From an uncultured Mollicutes bacterium (lineage in GTDB: Bacteria > Bacillota_I > Bacilli_A > Acholeplasmatales > Anaeroplasmataceae), in NCBI GenBank assembly GCA_900540705.1, contig UQGR01000004.1, forward strand, positions 1 through 64,000: a stretch of DNA of 64,000 nt, given 5' to 3'. The first letter of the stretch is position 1, and each line of letters opens with the position of its first letter. A model generated the notes under the pieces. That model was not told where the DNA came from, did not search any database, and saw nothing but the letters and a program-made list of their open reading frames with translations. Below are positions 52,491-62,129 of the stretch, piece by piece. The translations under genes and the position numbers were made by a program.

Positions 52491-53381
52491 TTATATAATG
52501 GTATGCTTGAAAAATTTGCCAAAAATTCTTTTAATTGGTGAAACCGTCATAAATGCCCCAGGATCGGTCATTCTCACAATCTCGGCAGCCTTTTGAAGTT
52601 CATAGGATGAGATAATCATAAATACATCGTATTTTTCTTCCTTTGTATAGGCTCCCTTTACATTAGCTATTGTACAGCCTCTTTTTATTCCATCTAACAA
52701 AGCGGCAGCCACCTCTTCAGCATGATAGGATATCACATCAATCCTTAAGTAGTTATAGGCTGTATGGATTTTATCAATTACTAGGTTTGTCAAAATAATA
52801 AATATGAAGGTATATAGGGTTATATCCCAGGAGCTTTCAATAAGCCCACCTGCTATGACAGCTAAAATAATATTGACTACCATAGAAAACATCCCAATAG
52901 ATATATTCTTTTTGAGTGCTAATGCTTGAGCGACAATATCCACTCCACCTGTAGAGGTCCCATATCGCAAAGCCAAGCCAATCGCACACCCGCAAACAAG
53001 AGCCGCAATCACTCCCAAAAAGAATCGGTCATTCGGATCAATACCAAAATCCACATTTATCCAGTCCCAACCCATTAACCAAAAGGACTGAACCAAAATA
53101 GATAGAATGGAAAAAATTACAAACCTTGGAGACACCCGTACCGCGCCATAAATACAAAGCGGGATATTCAATATGAGCGTAAATACACCAATGGGAATCT
53201 GAACTCCGAGATGACCAAAAGCACGATTTAAAATCTGCCCTAAGCCTGTTAATCCAATGGAAACAAGATTCGCTGGCTCCAAAAACCAAATCACGGCAAG
53301 AGAATATATGGTAGACGTTATTAAAACCACAACAATACGAAATATGTCATCATATACTTGTTTTCTTTTCATATTATCCAA
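52491..53381 (-). CDS. YitT family membrane protein
   Basis: 296 residues. Five or six transmembrane helices occupy about 15-200 (SLAVIWFLEPANLVSIGLTG, RYGTSTGGVDIVAQAL). A soluble C-terminal DUF2179 domain follows (about 215-290, with GCTIANVKGAYTKEEKYDV and RMTDPGAFMTVSP). YitT proteins are widespread in Bacillota, with no settled transport substrate. The start overlaps the metG stop by 8 nt, so it is translated from the metG mRNA, and a terminator follows. Confidence 0.92.
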   Translation of the reverse strand: MDNMKRKQVYDDIFRIVVVLITSTIYSLAVIWFLEPANLVSIGLTGLGQILNRAFGHLGVQIPIGVFTLILNIPLCIYGAVRVSPRFVIFSILSILVQSFWLMGWDWINVDFGIDPNDRFFLGVIAALVCGCAIGLALRYGTSTGGVDIVAQALALKKNISIGMFSMVVNIILAVIAGGLIESSWDITLYTFIFIILTNLVIDKIHTAYNYLRIDVISYHAEEVAAALLDGIKRGCTIANVKGAYTKEEKYDVFMIISSYELQKAAEIVRMTDPGAFMTVSPIKRIFGKFFKHTII

Positions 53382-55296
53382 TAAGATCTCCAGGCTGTAA
53401 ATGTTCTAATTTTAGAAGTTCAAGCTGATTATCCTTAGCATCAGAAGCACAAAGGAGCATTCCAAAAGAATTCTCGCCTCGTAAAACAATTGGCTTTAAA
53501 TTCTTAACGACAACAACCTTTTTACCTACTAGATTCTCAGGCTGATAAAATTTAGCTATTCCCGAAACAATTTGACGAACCTCTGAGCCTATGTCAACCT
53601 TGAACACCAAAAGCTTATCGGCCTTTGGATGTTTTTTCGCTTCAAGAATTTGACCAACCACAAGCTCTATTTTGTCAAAATCCTCTATGGTAATCTCAGG
53701 CTTTCCAGAAGGCTTTACCATCTCTTCCTGTGGTTTTGCCTCCTTGGCAAGGACGATATCTAATACATCCTTTTGAAGGTCCAATCTTTTAAATAGAACT
53801 TCTGCTTCATTTAAAGAATAAGACTTTTGCTTTCCAAAATCCAAATCAGAAAAGGTAGAGTACTCTGTATGAATTTGATGGTAAACAGATTTAGACGTAC
53901 TTGGCATAATTGGTTCTAATAAAATTGTACTAATACGAATCGCTTCAAATAAATGATATAAAACACCTTGAAGCTTTTCATAATTTTCTTCGCTTTTTGC
54001 AAGAACCCATGGGGCAGTATCATCAATATATTTATTGGAGGCTCTCAATAGCTTCATTACAGCTTCTATAGCATCTGCAACCCTATAATGGTCCATTAGC
54101 TCCTTATATTCTACCACAGTTTGTTCTAATGTAGTAACCAGTGCCTGATCAAATTCAGTTGGTTTTCCAGAGGAGATTACTCCTCCAAAATATTTTTTTC
54201 CCATAGCCATAGTTCGATTTACTAAATTACCATAGGTGTTGGCCAAATCAGAATTTGTCTTCTCACAAACCAACTCATAGGTAATATTTCCATCGGAAGC
54301 AAAAGGTATTTCATGAAGTACATAGTATCTTACGGCATCCACACCAAAGATATCAACTAAATCCTCTGTGTAAATGATATTCCCCTTAGATTTAGACATT
54401 TTACCATGGTTCATTAAAATCCAAGGGTGCCCAAACACCTGTTTTGGTAAAGGTAAGTCCAAGGCCATCAATAGAATAGGCCAATAGATGGTATGGAACC
54501 TTAAGATGTCCTTGCCAATTAAATGCATATCACAAGGCCAAAGCTTAGAATAAAGCTCTTCAGAATTTCCATCCGCATGGTAGCCAATACCTGTAATATA
54601 ATTTAATAATGCATCAATCCATACATATATTACATGATTTGGTTCAAAGCTTACTGGAATACCCCATGTATAGGAGGTTCTAGAAACACATAGGTCTGGA
54701 AGTGGAGCACTCAAGAAATTATTGAGCATCTCATTTTTCCTAGATTCTGGCTGAATAAAGGATGGGTGGTTTTTAATGTGCTGAATCAAGCGCTCCTGAT
54801 AAGGGGCAAGTCTTAAAAAATAAGCCTCTTCCTTCATAGTTTGTACCTTGGCACCACAATCTGGACAGCATCCATCCTTCAAATCCTTTAAGGTAAAGAA
54901 GGATTCACAGGCCACACAATAATTTCCTTCATAGGAGCCCTTATAAATATCTCCCTTATGATATAGTCTTTCAAAGGCCTTTGCCACCTCTATTTCATGG
55001 CTTTTATCCGTTGTACGAATAAAATGGTCATACTCTATATTCATTAGCTTATATATCTTTTTTATTTCATTAGAAACTGAGTCCACATGTTCTTGAGGTG
55101 TAATCCCATTTGCCTCAGCCTTCAACTGTATCTTTTGTCCATGCTCATCTGTTCCTGTTTGAAAATACGTATCAAAACCAGATTTTTTCTTATATCTAAC
55201 AATCGCATCCGCTAGAATGGCTTCATATACATTCCCTATATGAGGCTTTGAAGAGGTATAAGCAATTGCTGTAGTTAAATAAAATTTTTCTTTCAT
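53374..55296 (-). CDS. metG: methionyl-tRNA synthetase
   Basis: 640 residues from ATG 55296, with GGGGTGA upstream; GTG 55305 overlaps the SD and is unlikely. Class I signatures: PHIGNVYEA near 17-25 and KMSKSKGN near 297. A four-Cys zinc knuckle (CVAC...CCPDC) is near 125-145. The C-terminal tRNA-binding (EMAP-like) domain is at about 540-640 (VGQILEAKKHPKADKLLVFK). It charges tRNA-Met. The short upstream gap holds no T-box leader. Confidence 0.97.
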   Translation of the reverse strand: MKEKFYLTTAIAYTSSKPHIGNVYEAILADAIVRYKKKSGFDTYFQTGTDEHGQKIQLKAEANGITPQEHVDSVSNEIKKIYKLMNIEYDHFIRTTDKSHEIEVAKAFERLYHKGDIYKGSYEGNYCVACESFFTLKDLKDGCCPDCGAKVQTMKEEAYFLRLAPYQERLIQHIKNHPSFIQPESRKNEMLNNFLSAPLPDLCVSRTSYTWGIPVSFEPNHVIYVWIDALLNYITGIGYHADGNSEELYSKLWPCDMHLIGKDILRFHTIYWPILLMALDLPLPKQVFGHPWILMNHGKMSKSKGNIIYTEDLVDIFGVDAVRYYVLHEIPFASDGNITYELVCEKTNSDLANTYGNLVNRTMAMGKKYFGGVISSGKPTEFDQALVTTLEQTVVEYKELMDHYRVADAIEAVMKLLRASNKYIDDTAPWVLAKSEENYEKLQGVLYHLFEAIRISTILLEPIMPSTSKSVYHQIHTEYSTFSDLDFGKQKSYSLNEAEVLFKRLDLQKDVLDIVLAKEAKPQEEMVKPSGKPEITIEDFDKIELVVGQILEAKKHPKADKLLVFKVDIGSEVRQIVSGIAKFYQPENLVGKKVVVVKNLKPIVLRGENSFGMLLCASDAKDNQLELLKLEHLQPGDLIG

Positions 55297-55370
55297 TAAA
55301 ATCACCCCTACTATTTATTTCCTTATTATACTACATCTATTTTATTTTTTCACTAGTTTTCATAAGGAAC

Positions 55371-55414
55371 TAGGAAGAAAAGCTCCTTATGCAGTTTCTA
55401 CCTACACAAGGAGT
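55371..55414 (-). terminator. terminator of the uL15-like gene
   Basis: On the minus strand CTCCTTGTG pairs with CATAAGGAG with one G-U, followed by CTTTTCTT, just after the stop at 55423. A competing hairpin CATAAGGA/TCCTTATG overlaps it. Confidence 0.6.
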
Positions 55415-55422
55415 TTTCTCTA

Positions 55423-56376
55423 TTAAACCAGCTTAATTGTTCCACCTGCTGCATAAATTTTATGTTTTGCTTCTGCGGAAAACAAATCAGCCTCAACAAC
55501 AAAAGGCTTATCTACATTTCCTCTTGCTAGAACCTTTAGACAATTCATCTTATCTGAAACCAATCCTTTTTCCTTTAAAACTGAAATTGAAATAGTTTCA
55601 TGAGCCTCAAAGTGTTTAGATATTAAATCTAAATTTACAATTCCAATTCTTTTATTTTTTAAATTCTTTTTTCTCACTGGAGTTTCCTGAATGACTGGAT
55701 CACTTACATAGAATTCCTCTTCCTCGTCATCCTCTTCGTCCTCATAATCCTCATCCACAGATTGAGAAACAGAAGCTTTTCCTAAAACCACTTTAACCAA
55801 ATGATTGGCAATCAATTGATTTAAAGACATTGAAGGAATCTTTTCTTTTTCTAAAGGAAGTTCAGTTCTAGTCAAATGATACTCCTCTGAAAGTACAGAA
55901 AGTAAGTGTTTTACATAAGAAACCTTTCTCAAAGAGGTAAGCTTTAGTAGCATTGGTGTTTTTTCATATCGTTTCTTTTCTGAAAGATCTATTCCTCTAT
56001 ATTTTGTTTCCTCATAGTCCTTTGGATTCAAAGCTAAAGCAATACTTAACTTCTTACCCTTAAATACAAGAACCGCTAATGGTTGTTTCCCGATGTAGCA
56101 ACGAACCTGACGGAAGCTCTCTCTCGTCTTAATCCCTAGACAATGAAGCTCATGCATAACCTCGTGATAATATCCCTGGGTAACCTCATCGGAAACAATT
56201 AGCTTAGCGCGAAATCCATAAACGTAGCGTTGAGTTACTTCCACCTTTGGTTCCTCAGGCTTTATAGATTCTACAACTGGAGATTCTACTGGCTTTGCCT
56301 CTTCCTGTGATTCTTCTATTCTTTTTTCCTCTGGCTCTATAACTTTTTCCCTTTTAGCTTTTCTTCCAAACAACAT
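55423..56376 (-). CDS. protein with C-terminal uL15-like domain
   Basis: 317 residues from ATG 56376 (MLFGRKAKREK), chosen for AGGAGG upstream. Residues about 15-50 are charged and Pro/Glu-rich. Residues about 55-170 form a domain with SFRQVRCYIG, LNPKDYEETKYRGID and TPMLLKLTSLRK that I know only as an uncharacterised repeat in Bacillota proteins. An acidic linker (DEDYEDEEDDEEEEF) is near 215. Residues about 245-317 resemble the C-terminal half of ribosomal protein uL15: ISVLKEKGLV, LKVLARGNVDKPFVVEA, and AKHKIYAAGGT. It is not the true ribosomal protein, which is shorter and basic. The function is unknown; ribosome or RNA association is possible. Confidence 0.75.
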   Translation of the reverse strand: MLFGRKAKREKVIEPEEKRIEESQEEAKPVESPVVESIKPEEPKVEVTQRYVYGFRAKLIVSDEVTQGYYHEVMHELHCLGIKTRESFRQVRCYIGKQPLAVLVFKGKKLSIALALNPKDYEETKYRGIDLSEKKRYEKTPMLLKLTSLRKVSYVKHLLSVLSEEYHLTRTELPLEKEKIPSMSLNQLIANHLVKVVLGKASVSQSVDEDYEDEEDDEEEEFYVSDPVIQETPVRKKNLKNKRIGIVNLDLISKHFEAHETISISVLKEKGLVSDKMNCLKVLARGNVDKPFVVEADLFSAEAKHKIYAAGGTIKLV

Positions 56377-56457
56377 ATTTCTTCCTCCTATTTCCATTCC
56401 TTGTTGATTTGTATATGTTAAATCTAAAATTATTAAACTTAAAAAATAAAGATTTCA

Positions 56458-56916
56458 TTATTTAATATCTATCCAAATCCCTGTATCTCTCATCAATGAA
56501 TCTGGGATTGACTTGTAAAATCGTTGGGCTTCCTCATTTGCGGCAATTAAAGCAATTAAAGTATCCACTTGTTGTTTCTTTAAAGCCTCTTTCAATGCAG
56601 CTAAAAGCTTTTGAGCAATTCCTTGAAGTCGATAACTTTTAATTACGCATATCCAGTCCAAATAAGCTTTTTTTGAGCCATCAAAATGACTCACAATTAG
56701 AGAACAATCTATTCGTCCAACCACTTGATTTTCATGATAAGCTAATAAGGAAAGAGCATTCATAAATTCTTCCTGTTCAAAGCTTTTTTCTACAGCGGAA
56801 ATATATGCATTATCTATTTCCCAGCCCCAAAAGTTTTCTTCAGCTCTTAATTTATGTTCAAAATCTAGTACATCCTTTATCCTGTCCTTTGTATACTGCC
56901 TTATCAAAATCTCCAT
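56458..56916 (-). CDS. GNAT-family acetyltransferase
   Basis: 152 residues. GNAT features: a central strand AYLDWICVIKSYRLQGIAQKLL in outline with the acetyl-CoA loop SYRLQGIAQKL near 95-107, then TLIALIAANEEAQRFYKSIP near 120-140. It transfers an acetyl group to an unidentified amine, either a protein or a small molecule. The gene stands 60 nt upstream of the uL15-like gene on the same strand. Confidence 0.85.
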   Translation of the reverse strand: MEILIRQYTKDRIKDVLDFEHKLRAEENFWGWEIDNAYISAVEKSFEQEEFMNALSLLAYHENQVVGRIDCSLIVSHFDGSKKAYLDWICVIKSYRLQGIAQKLLAALKEALKKQQVDTLIALIAANEEAQRFYKSIPDSLMRDTGIWIDIK

Positions 56917-57050
56917 AAATTAAAAAACACCTTTTTCTAACATTTTTGATATTTCATATTATAGCATAAATTTTTTAAACTTACACTAGCAACATAAGAT
57001 TTATTTAGAAATTTTGATATGGTTCAATTGAGGAAAATATATCATAAATA

Positions 57051-57100
57051 AAAACCCTTTGGCTCATCTAAATTTTTTTAGCTTACCTTAAGGGTTTTTA
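57051..57100 (-). terminator. terminator of the aquaporin gene
   Basis: AAAAACCCTT and AAGGGTTTTT arms (57051-57060 and 57091-57100), with an inner stem, end in a T run on the minus strand. They lie 40 nt beyond the aquaporin stop. Confidence 0.8.
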
Positions 57101-57139
57101 TTATAAAACTGATTTTTCTTCTAGAATTTACTTAAATGA

Positions 57140-57871
57140 TTAGTCTTCTTCAAAGCTCAATTCATTCTCTTGGTGTAGCATACGATACATAAGGGCAGCT
57201 AAAGCACCACCAACTAATGGAGCTAAAAGGAAAATCCAAACCTGACTCAACGCAACTAAGCTATGGTTATAAACCGCACTAGCTACCGCAGCAGCAAAGC
57301 TACGCGCTGGATTTACAGATGTACCTGTAAGATTGATACCAATCAAGTGAACTAACGCAAGGGTAAAGCCAACTACGATTCCAGCAACCTTATGCATACG
57401 AGACTCTCTAGCTGTAACATTTAACACTGTATATACAAAAATACAAGTTAAAATCATTTCAGCGATTAAAGCAGCCCAAACACCACCAGCCATTAAATTT
57501 GGATTGTCTTTTGCATCATATCCTACAAAATAGTTGCAAGCATCTCCTGCCAATGTAACATTAGACATTTTAAATAATCCAAATACTACAAGAGCTCCCA
57601 CTAAGGCTCCCAACAGCTGAGAAATTACATATCCAATAAATTCAGATACGCTCATTCTCTTGGATAGCAAGCATCCTAAAGATACCGCTGGGTTAATGTG
57701 ACACCCAGAAATTCTACCGATGGAGTAAGCCATCGCAGTTAAGGAAAACCCGAAGGTTAAGGATGTAGCTACTAAGCTACCAGATGTCGCTGCCGCAACA
57801 CCCAATGCACAAAAGACTAATACCATTGTGCCAAAAAATTCTGCAAAACATTTTCTAAATAAAGTATTCAT
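57140..57871 (-). CDS. MIP-family channel, aquaporin-like
   Basis: 243 residues, six transmembrane helices and two half-helices. The pore motifs are HINPAVSLG near 57-65 and SVNPARSFAAA near 185-195, both intact. The NPARS form and short loops favour a water channel like AqpZ over a glycerol facilitator, where NPARD is usual. It is monocistronic with its own terminator. No glycerol kinase gene is nearby, which agrees with a water channel. Confidence 0.92.
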   Translation of the reverse strand: MNTLFRKCFAEFFGTMVLVFCALGVAAATSGSLVATSLTFGFSLTAMAYSIGRISGCHINPAVSLGCLLSKRMSVSEFIGYVISQLLGALVGALVVFGLFKMSNVTLAGDACNYFVGYDAKDNPNLMAGGVWAALIAEMILTCIFVYTVLNVTARESRMHKVAGIVVGFTLALVHLIGINLTGTSVNPARSFAAAVASAVYNHSLVALSQVWIFLLAPLVGGALAALMYRMLHQENELSFEED

Positions 57872-57941
57872 AATATCTCCTTTTTATACGTCTATATTTT
57901 ATTATTCCACAAATAAAGCTTTTATACACAAAAAATTCAGG

Positions 57942-59126
57942 TTAAACATCTAATGAATTTCTTTTCTTACGAATTCCTGCAATAAAGCCACTACCTAGAC
58001 CAAAACATAGCCCAATCCCCAAACTAAACAAAACAGCTATAATCATATTTATTTTTCCAGAAACCTCAAATGAATTTACGTTAATAAAGGATGTTTTATG
58101 AAGAACCTGAGATACGCTTTTCGTATAGGTGTCTGTAAATTCCTTTAATTTATCATAAACCAAATTAAGTTGTTCTAAAAATTGTTGGCTTTCTGCCTCA
58201 TTATACTGCCCTAAGGAGGCTTTATGAATATGTTCTAGGCTTTCCGTTATTTCCAATAAGCGGATATCAATACTGTGTAGAGTCGAAACATAGCCGCTCA
58301 GCGCTGTATCTATATAAGAAGCTCCTGAAGATGTTTCATATATTTTGCGAATAGAATCTATGACACTTGCTTTACGAGTTTCCAGTAATTCTTTTTCTGT
58401 TTCTAGGGCGTTAAACTCTGCTATACTAACTGCATATTCTTCTTTAGACATATAGGTATTTTTATAAGCTAAATAACGATATTCTGAAATCGGACGATTT
58501 GAACTAAAAACTTCCACTTCATTCAACATACTATTTAACGATTTTTGTTCTAATTCTACATTTCCAAAATAAGATATCATTCCTTTATATCCATTGACCA
58601 GAAAGTTAATTTGCCGTTCTAAATATCTTAGCTTCGTATCTATCTTATAGGCTGTACGGTAGGATTCTAGGTTTGAATTGAAATCAAAGGTTAAGGATGT
58701 AGCCTTTAAGTATGGCAAATAGATTAACTCCTGTATAAAATCCTTCGCCTCTCTATCATTATCAAACACATTCCCTTTTACAGTAAGAATGTATAAATTA
58801 TCCTCCTTTTGAATATCTATATTTTCTGCAAGCTCTTCGGAATCAATATGCCGATAGCGTTCCTTGCTATTTTTGACATAATCAATACTGCTCTTAGAAA
58901 CAATATCATAATAATTAAAAATATATCCATCTGCAAAGCTATTGTTTTCAATCCCATACCATCTATAATTAAAAGTTTGTCGGTAAGTAACATTGAATCT
59001 ATTAAATAAAAAAATAATACTCAGCAGACAAATTAAGGATACAAGTCCCCAAACTATACCCACTAATATTTTTTTTCTCATTATAATAGTCCAAATCTCT
59101 GCTAAGGATAGTCCATCCTCTTTCAT
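57942..59126 (-). CDS. Wzz-like chain-length / polysaccharide co-polymerase membrane protein
   Basis: 394 residues from ATG 59126 (MKEDGLSLAEIW), with GGGTGA 5 nt upstream; the start at 59138 is an alternative. A transmembrane helix near 20-42 and another near 360-385 enclose a large extracellular domain with long charged helices (about 140-340). The SLAEIWTIIMRKK start matches Wzz/CapA-type proteins, which control glycan length or link it to a tyrosine kinase. No kinase domain is present. It lies 10 kb from the polysaccharide genes and alone in its operon. Confidence 0.75.
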   Translation of the reverse strand: MKEDGLSLAEIWTIIMRKKILVGIVWGLVSLICLLSIIFLFNRFNVTYRQTFNYRWYGIENNSFADGYIFNYYDIVSKSSIDYVKNSKERYRHIDSEELAENIDIQKEDNLYILTVKGNVFDNDREAKDFIQELIYLPYLKATSLTFDFNSNLESYRTAYKIDTKLRYLERQINFLVNGYKGMISYFGNVELEQKSLNSMLNEVEVFSSNRPISEYRYLAYKNTYMSKEEYAVSIAEFNALETEKELLETRKASVIDSIRKIYETSSGASYIDTALSGYVSTLHSIDIRLLEITESLEHIHKASLGQYNEAESQQFLEQLNLVYDKLKEFTDTYTKSVSQVLHKTSFINVNSFEVSGKINMIIAVLFSLGIGLCFGLGSGFIAGIRKKRNSLDV

Positions 59127-59296
59127 ACAATCACCCATTTTATAGTCTTAGTAAAAATAGAAAAACAATGCATAAAACTCAATGTTTCTAACTGACGAAT
59201 TTAAATATTAAACAATTATAGACTATAGTAAAAGATTTACATTTTAATATTTGATTCCTTTATTTCTAAGATATTACCTTTGCATTTAATATAAAA

Positions 59297-59336
59297 TAAA
59301 AAAGATGCCTATATCTTCTAAACTCTATAAGCATCT
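59297..59336 (-). terminator. terminator of the SipW operon
   Basis: AGATGCCTATA (59303-59313) pairs with TATAAGCATCT (59326-59336), with one mismatch, followed by T6 on the minus strand, just beyond the stop of the 917-residue gene. Confidence 0.85.
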
Positions 59337-59354
59337 CACTTTTTTAAAAATAAA

Positions 59355-62108
59355 TTAAATTTTTGTAATATAAAATATATAATTTTTTCTTATAGAAAAC
59401 TGGTCAAAGGCTATACAATAATAGTTTCCATCCTCTTCAATATAGTAAGAATCTTCCTTGTGCTCTGCAAGCTCCTGAGCGGTTGGAGAAACCTTTTTAT
59501 AGTATCCAACAATGGCCTTTGTCACATGATCTCTTATGACAATTCGTTTTACTGATTTGGGGGCATTAGTATCCTTTTCCATCCATTCCTTTACATAGGT
59601 ATTAATGCATGCTGCAAGCAGATAATCCTTGACAGGCTGTGTATAATCTAAATATTCGTTAGAATAGTTGGGTGTCCCCTCATTGATATCTCCAGCTCTA
59701 ACGGAAGCTCCCAATGCATACTCCTTTTGAAATAACAACATATTCTTAGATAAACTTCCACTATGAATAATAAATTCATTTAAGCTAAAATTTTCATTAT
59801 CAGAAGGAACCTGATAATACTCTTTCGGATCGTTTGCCAATATTTTTAAGAATACATTGGTTTGACGATAAGCAAACATATAAAATCCAGCTGCATGGGT
59901 AACATAATCCTTTGGAAGTCCCGAATTACTTGTATAAATCTGGGTTTTTCCGTCAATGGTTGCAGTATAGTAGGTATTAGGAATGTAAATCATAATTAAA
60001 TTATAAATTCCTTTGTACTCTTCATTTTTTAAACTAAACACAATTTGCTGCTCAACTTTATTCTCTTCCGTATTATTAATAGACTTGGTTTGAGCATCAA
60101 AATAATATTGAAATGCATTTACAAATCTTTGTTCCTTCGTAAAGGTTCCTGTAGTATTTTTAATTTCTGGATTATAAATCAAATCCACATTAGGAGCAGG
60201 ATCACTTCCCGTAATTCCAGAAGTACCACAAAATTTCAAGTCCTCACGATATCTTTTTTGAAAACGAATTTGAAAGTTAGGTGTATTAGCGTTTGTAAAA
60301 TCCACATCATTCAAGATATAGCAATATTGATACTTTTCATTGATCGGCGTCGTTACATTTATATTTTCGATGACATTCAATCCAGCAGTTGTAGAATAAA
60401 CATCTTCGCTCAAATATCGGAAGTATTGGTTAGTAACCTCATATTTTGTTCGAATGGCTTGTTCTGTCGTCTCTCCCCTATCTATATTCATCACAATACG
60501 AGCATCTCTAACTTTTTCAAAAGCCAAACAAACCGATTTATTCGATGTTATAGTTGTTTTACTGATTTCAAATAGATTTTTCCCAGATAGAGCTGGAAAA
60601 ATACCATTTTTTCCTTCTGAGGCTTTAATTGTACTAATTAAGTCGCCAAACGAAGAATTTTTGCTTGTTCCTGAAGAACCCACATCTCCAAGAAATAAAT
60701 AAATGTTATAAAATCCTTCTCCATAGGTTGAAATTGCTTCTTCAATTTGCGATTCTTTTATAGAAAATATAGTATCCCAGGCTCCACGCCAATTGGCATA
60801 TCCAACTGTGGAATCCACTTGAAAATCAATTGCATTGAAATCATTTAGCATAACATTTGTGAGTATCGCTACTCCAACATTATCAACGCTATTATAGCTG
60901 ACTAAGTTAGTTAGATATGAAAAATAAAAATCGTGTTGATTAAATGCATTAGCATTTTTAAAACTAGGTGTCATTCGGATTGCATCAGAACCACCATTTA
61001 AAAATCCACAAGGAAGAGTAGTGTTTCCAGTTTTATCTGTAGCTGTACTATTTTCACTGTATGTTTTTCCATTTGAAAACTTAGGAAACAGACGGATAAT
61101 TCCCTCCTCATCAGCATACATGGAAAAATCACCCATTAAATCAAAATATTGTGAAACAGAGGTAGGACAAAAGGCAGATAAAGCTGGATTTACAATCGAA
61201 TTTTTTCCATAAAAGCTTTGATTCGCCGTAGATAAATTTTTCATAAAGGAGTTACTTGCATAATAGGGAGCCTGATATCCTATTCGCTTGCCTTCTTCAT
61301 CCTTTTGAATTGCTACATAGGACCATAATGTAAAGGAATAACAATACCATCCATGTGGATCTCCCATATCAGCTAAAGGTCTTTTTACAACTGTTTCATA
61401 AAAGCTTGACGAAAAATTTTCATCTACTTCTATTCTTAAAGGCAGATATCTTCCACTATCCTTGCTGACCTTTGGCCAAAATCCAAAACGATCATACTGA
61501 TGTAGATTTCGATAATTGTGCTGTTCATCGCTATCTGTGAAGGTTTTATAAGAAACCTGTACCTGATCATAGACAGGGTCTCCATATAAGTAGCTATCCG
61601 CATTTGTTACATTTAACCAATTACTATTGGTATATACTGTTTGATAATAGGCCGTTCTTTTTGATTCATCAGAGTAAAGATACGTACTCTCATAGGTTCC
61701 ACCTTTTTTTACCCAATCTTGTAAATAGGTTTCATCTCCGTCTATGGAATTTGAGGTATATTGGACTGCTCCATTTTCATCATAATCAATCGCTCCATCC
61801 TCCTTCAGCATAGGAGAAATATGACCATATAAGTCTTCTGGCTTTTGATTCGTCTTTCCATCTAAGTAATCTAAATACATTTGCAGATAAATCGTAGAAG
61901 GAAATAGATATAAAGTATAATTTTTTGTTGTGAATTTTCTTGAGCCTTCTATGAAAGAATAATTTTCTGCTATATCATCCTGACCTAAGGAAATGTCTGA
62001 AGCACTTGAGGATTTAAAATCCACACGCCAATAGGAGAAGGCTATAGTTGTAGAGAAAATTATAATTAATATCAGAAATGCAAAATATTTAAATAGTTTT
62101 TTAAACAT
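59355..62108 (-). CDS. large SipW-dependent-type exported protein
   Basis: 917 residues. The signal region (about 5-35) has IIIFSTTIAFSYWRVDF, where the FSYW turn resembles the SipW-dependent signal of TasA/CalY-type proteins. The rest is beta-rich with many Tyr, Asn and Ser residues and no second membrane helix. I recognise no catalytic motif. It is the last gene of the SipW operon. TasA-like proteins are about 260 residues, so this is an unusually long member. A structural, fibre-associated or surface role is inferred. Confidence 0.75.
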   Translation of the reverse strand: MFKKLFKYFAFLILIIIFSTTIAFSYWRVDFKSSSASDISLGQDDIAENYSFIEGSRKFTTKNYTLYLFPSTIYLQMYLDYLDGKTNQKPEDLYGHISPMLKEDGAIDYDENGAVQYTSNSIDGDETYLQDWVKKGGTYESTYLYSDESKRTAYYQTVYTNSNWLNVTNADSYLYGDPVYDQVQVSYKTFTDSDEQHNYRNLHQYDRFGFWPKVSKDSGRYLPLRIEVDENFSSSFYETVVKRPLADMGDPHGWYCYSFTLWSYVAIQKDEEGKRIGYQAPYYASNSFMKNLSTANQSFYGKNSIVNPALSAFCPTSVSQYFDLMGDFSMYADEEGIIRLFPKFSNGKTYSENSTATDKTGNTTLPCGFLNGGSDAIRMTPSFKNANAFNQHDFYFSYLTNLVSYNSVDNVGVAILTNVMLNDFNAIDFQVDSTVGYANWRGAWDTIFSIKESQIEEAISTYGEGFYNIYLFLGDVGSSGTSKNSSFGDLISTIKASEGKNGIFPALSGKNLFEISKTTITSNKSVCLAFEKVRDARIVMNIDRGETTEQAIRTKYEVTNQYFRYLSEDVYSTTAGLNVIENINVTTPINEKYQYCYILNDVDFTNANTPNFQIRFQKRYREDLKFCGTSGITGSDPAPNVDLIYNPEIKNTTGTFTKEQRFVNAFQYYFDAQTKSINNTEENKVEQQIVFSLKNEEYKGIYNLIMIYIPNTYYTATIDGKTQIYTSNSGLPKDYVTHAAGFYMFAYRQTNVFLKILANDPKEYYQVPSDNENFSLNEFIIHSGSLSKNMLLFQKEYALGASVRAGDINEGTPNYSNEYLDYTQPVKDYLLAACINTYVKEWMEKDTNAPKSVKRIVIRDHVTKAIVGYYKKVSPTAQELAEHKEDSYYIEEDGNYYCIAFDQFSIRKNYIFYITKI

Positions 62109-62129
62109 TTACATCCACCTCCAACTTTT

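Noticed and set aside
55297..55422. T-box or other riboswitch before metG
   Set aside because: The gap is about 125 nt and mostly occupied by the terminator of the previous gene. No T-box or specifier stem was seen.
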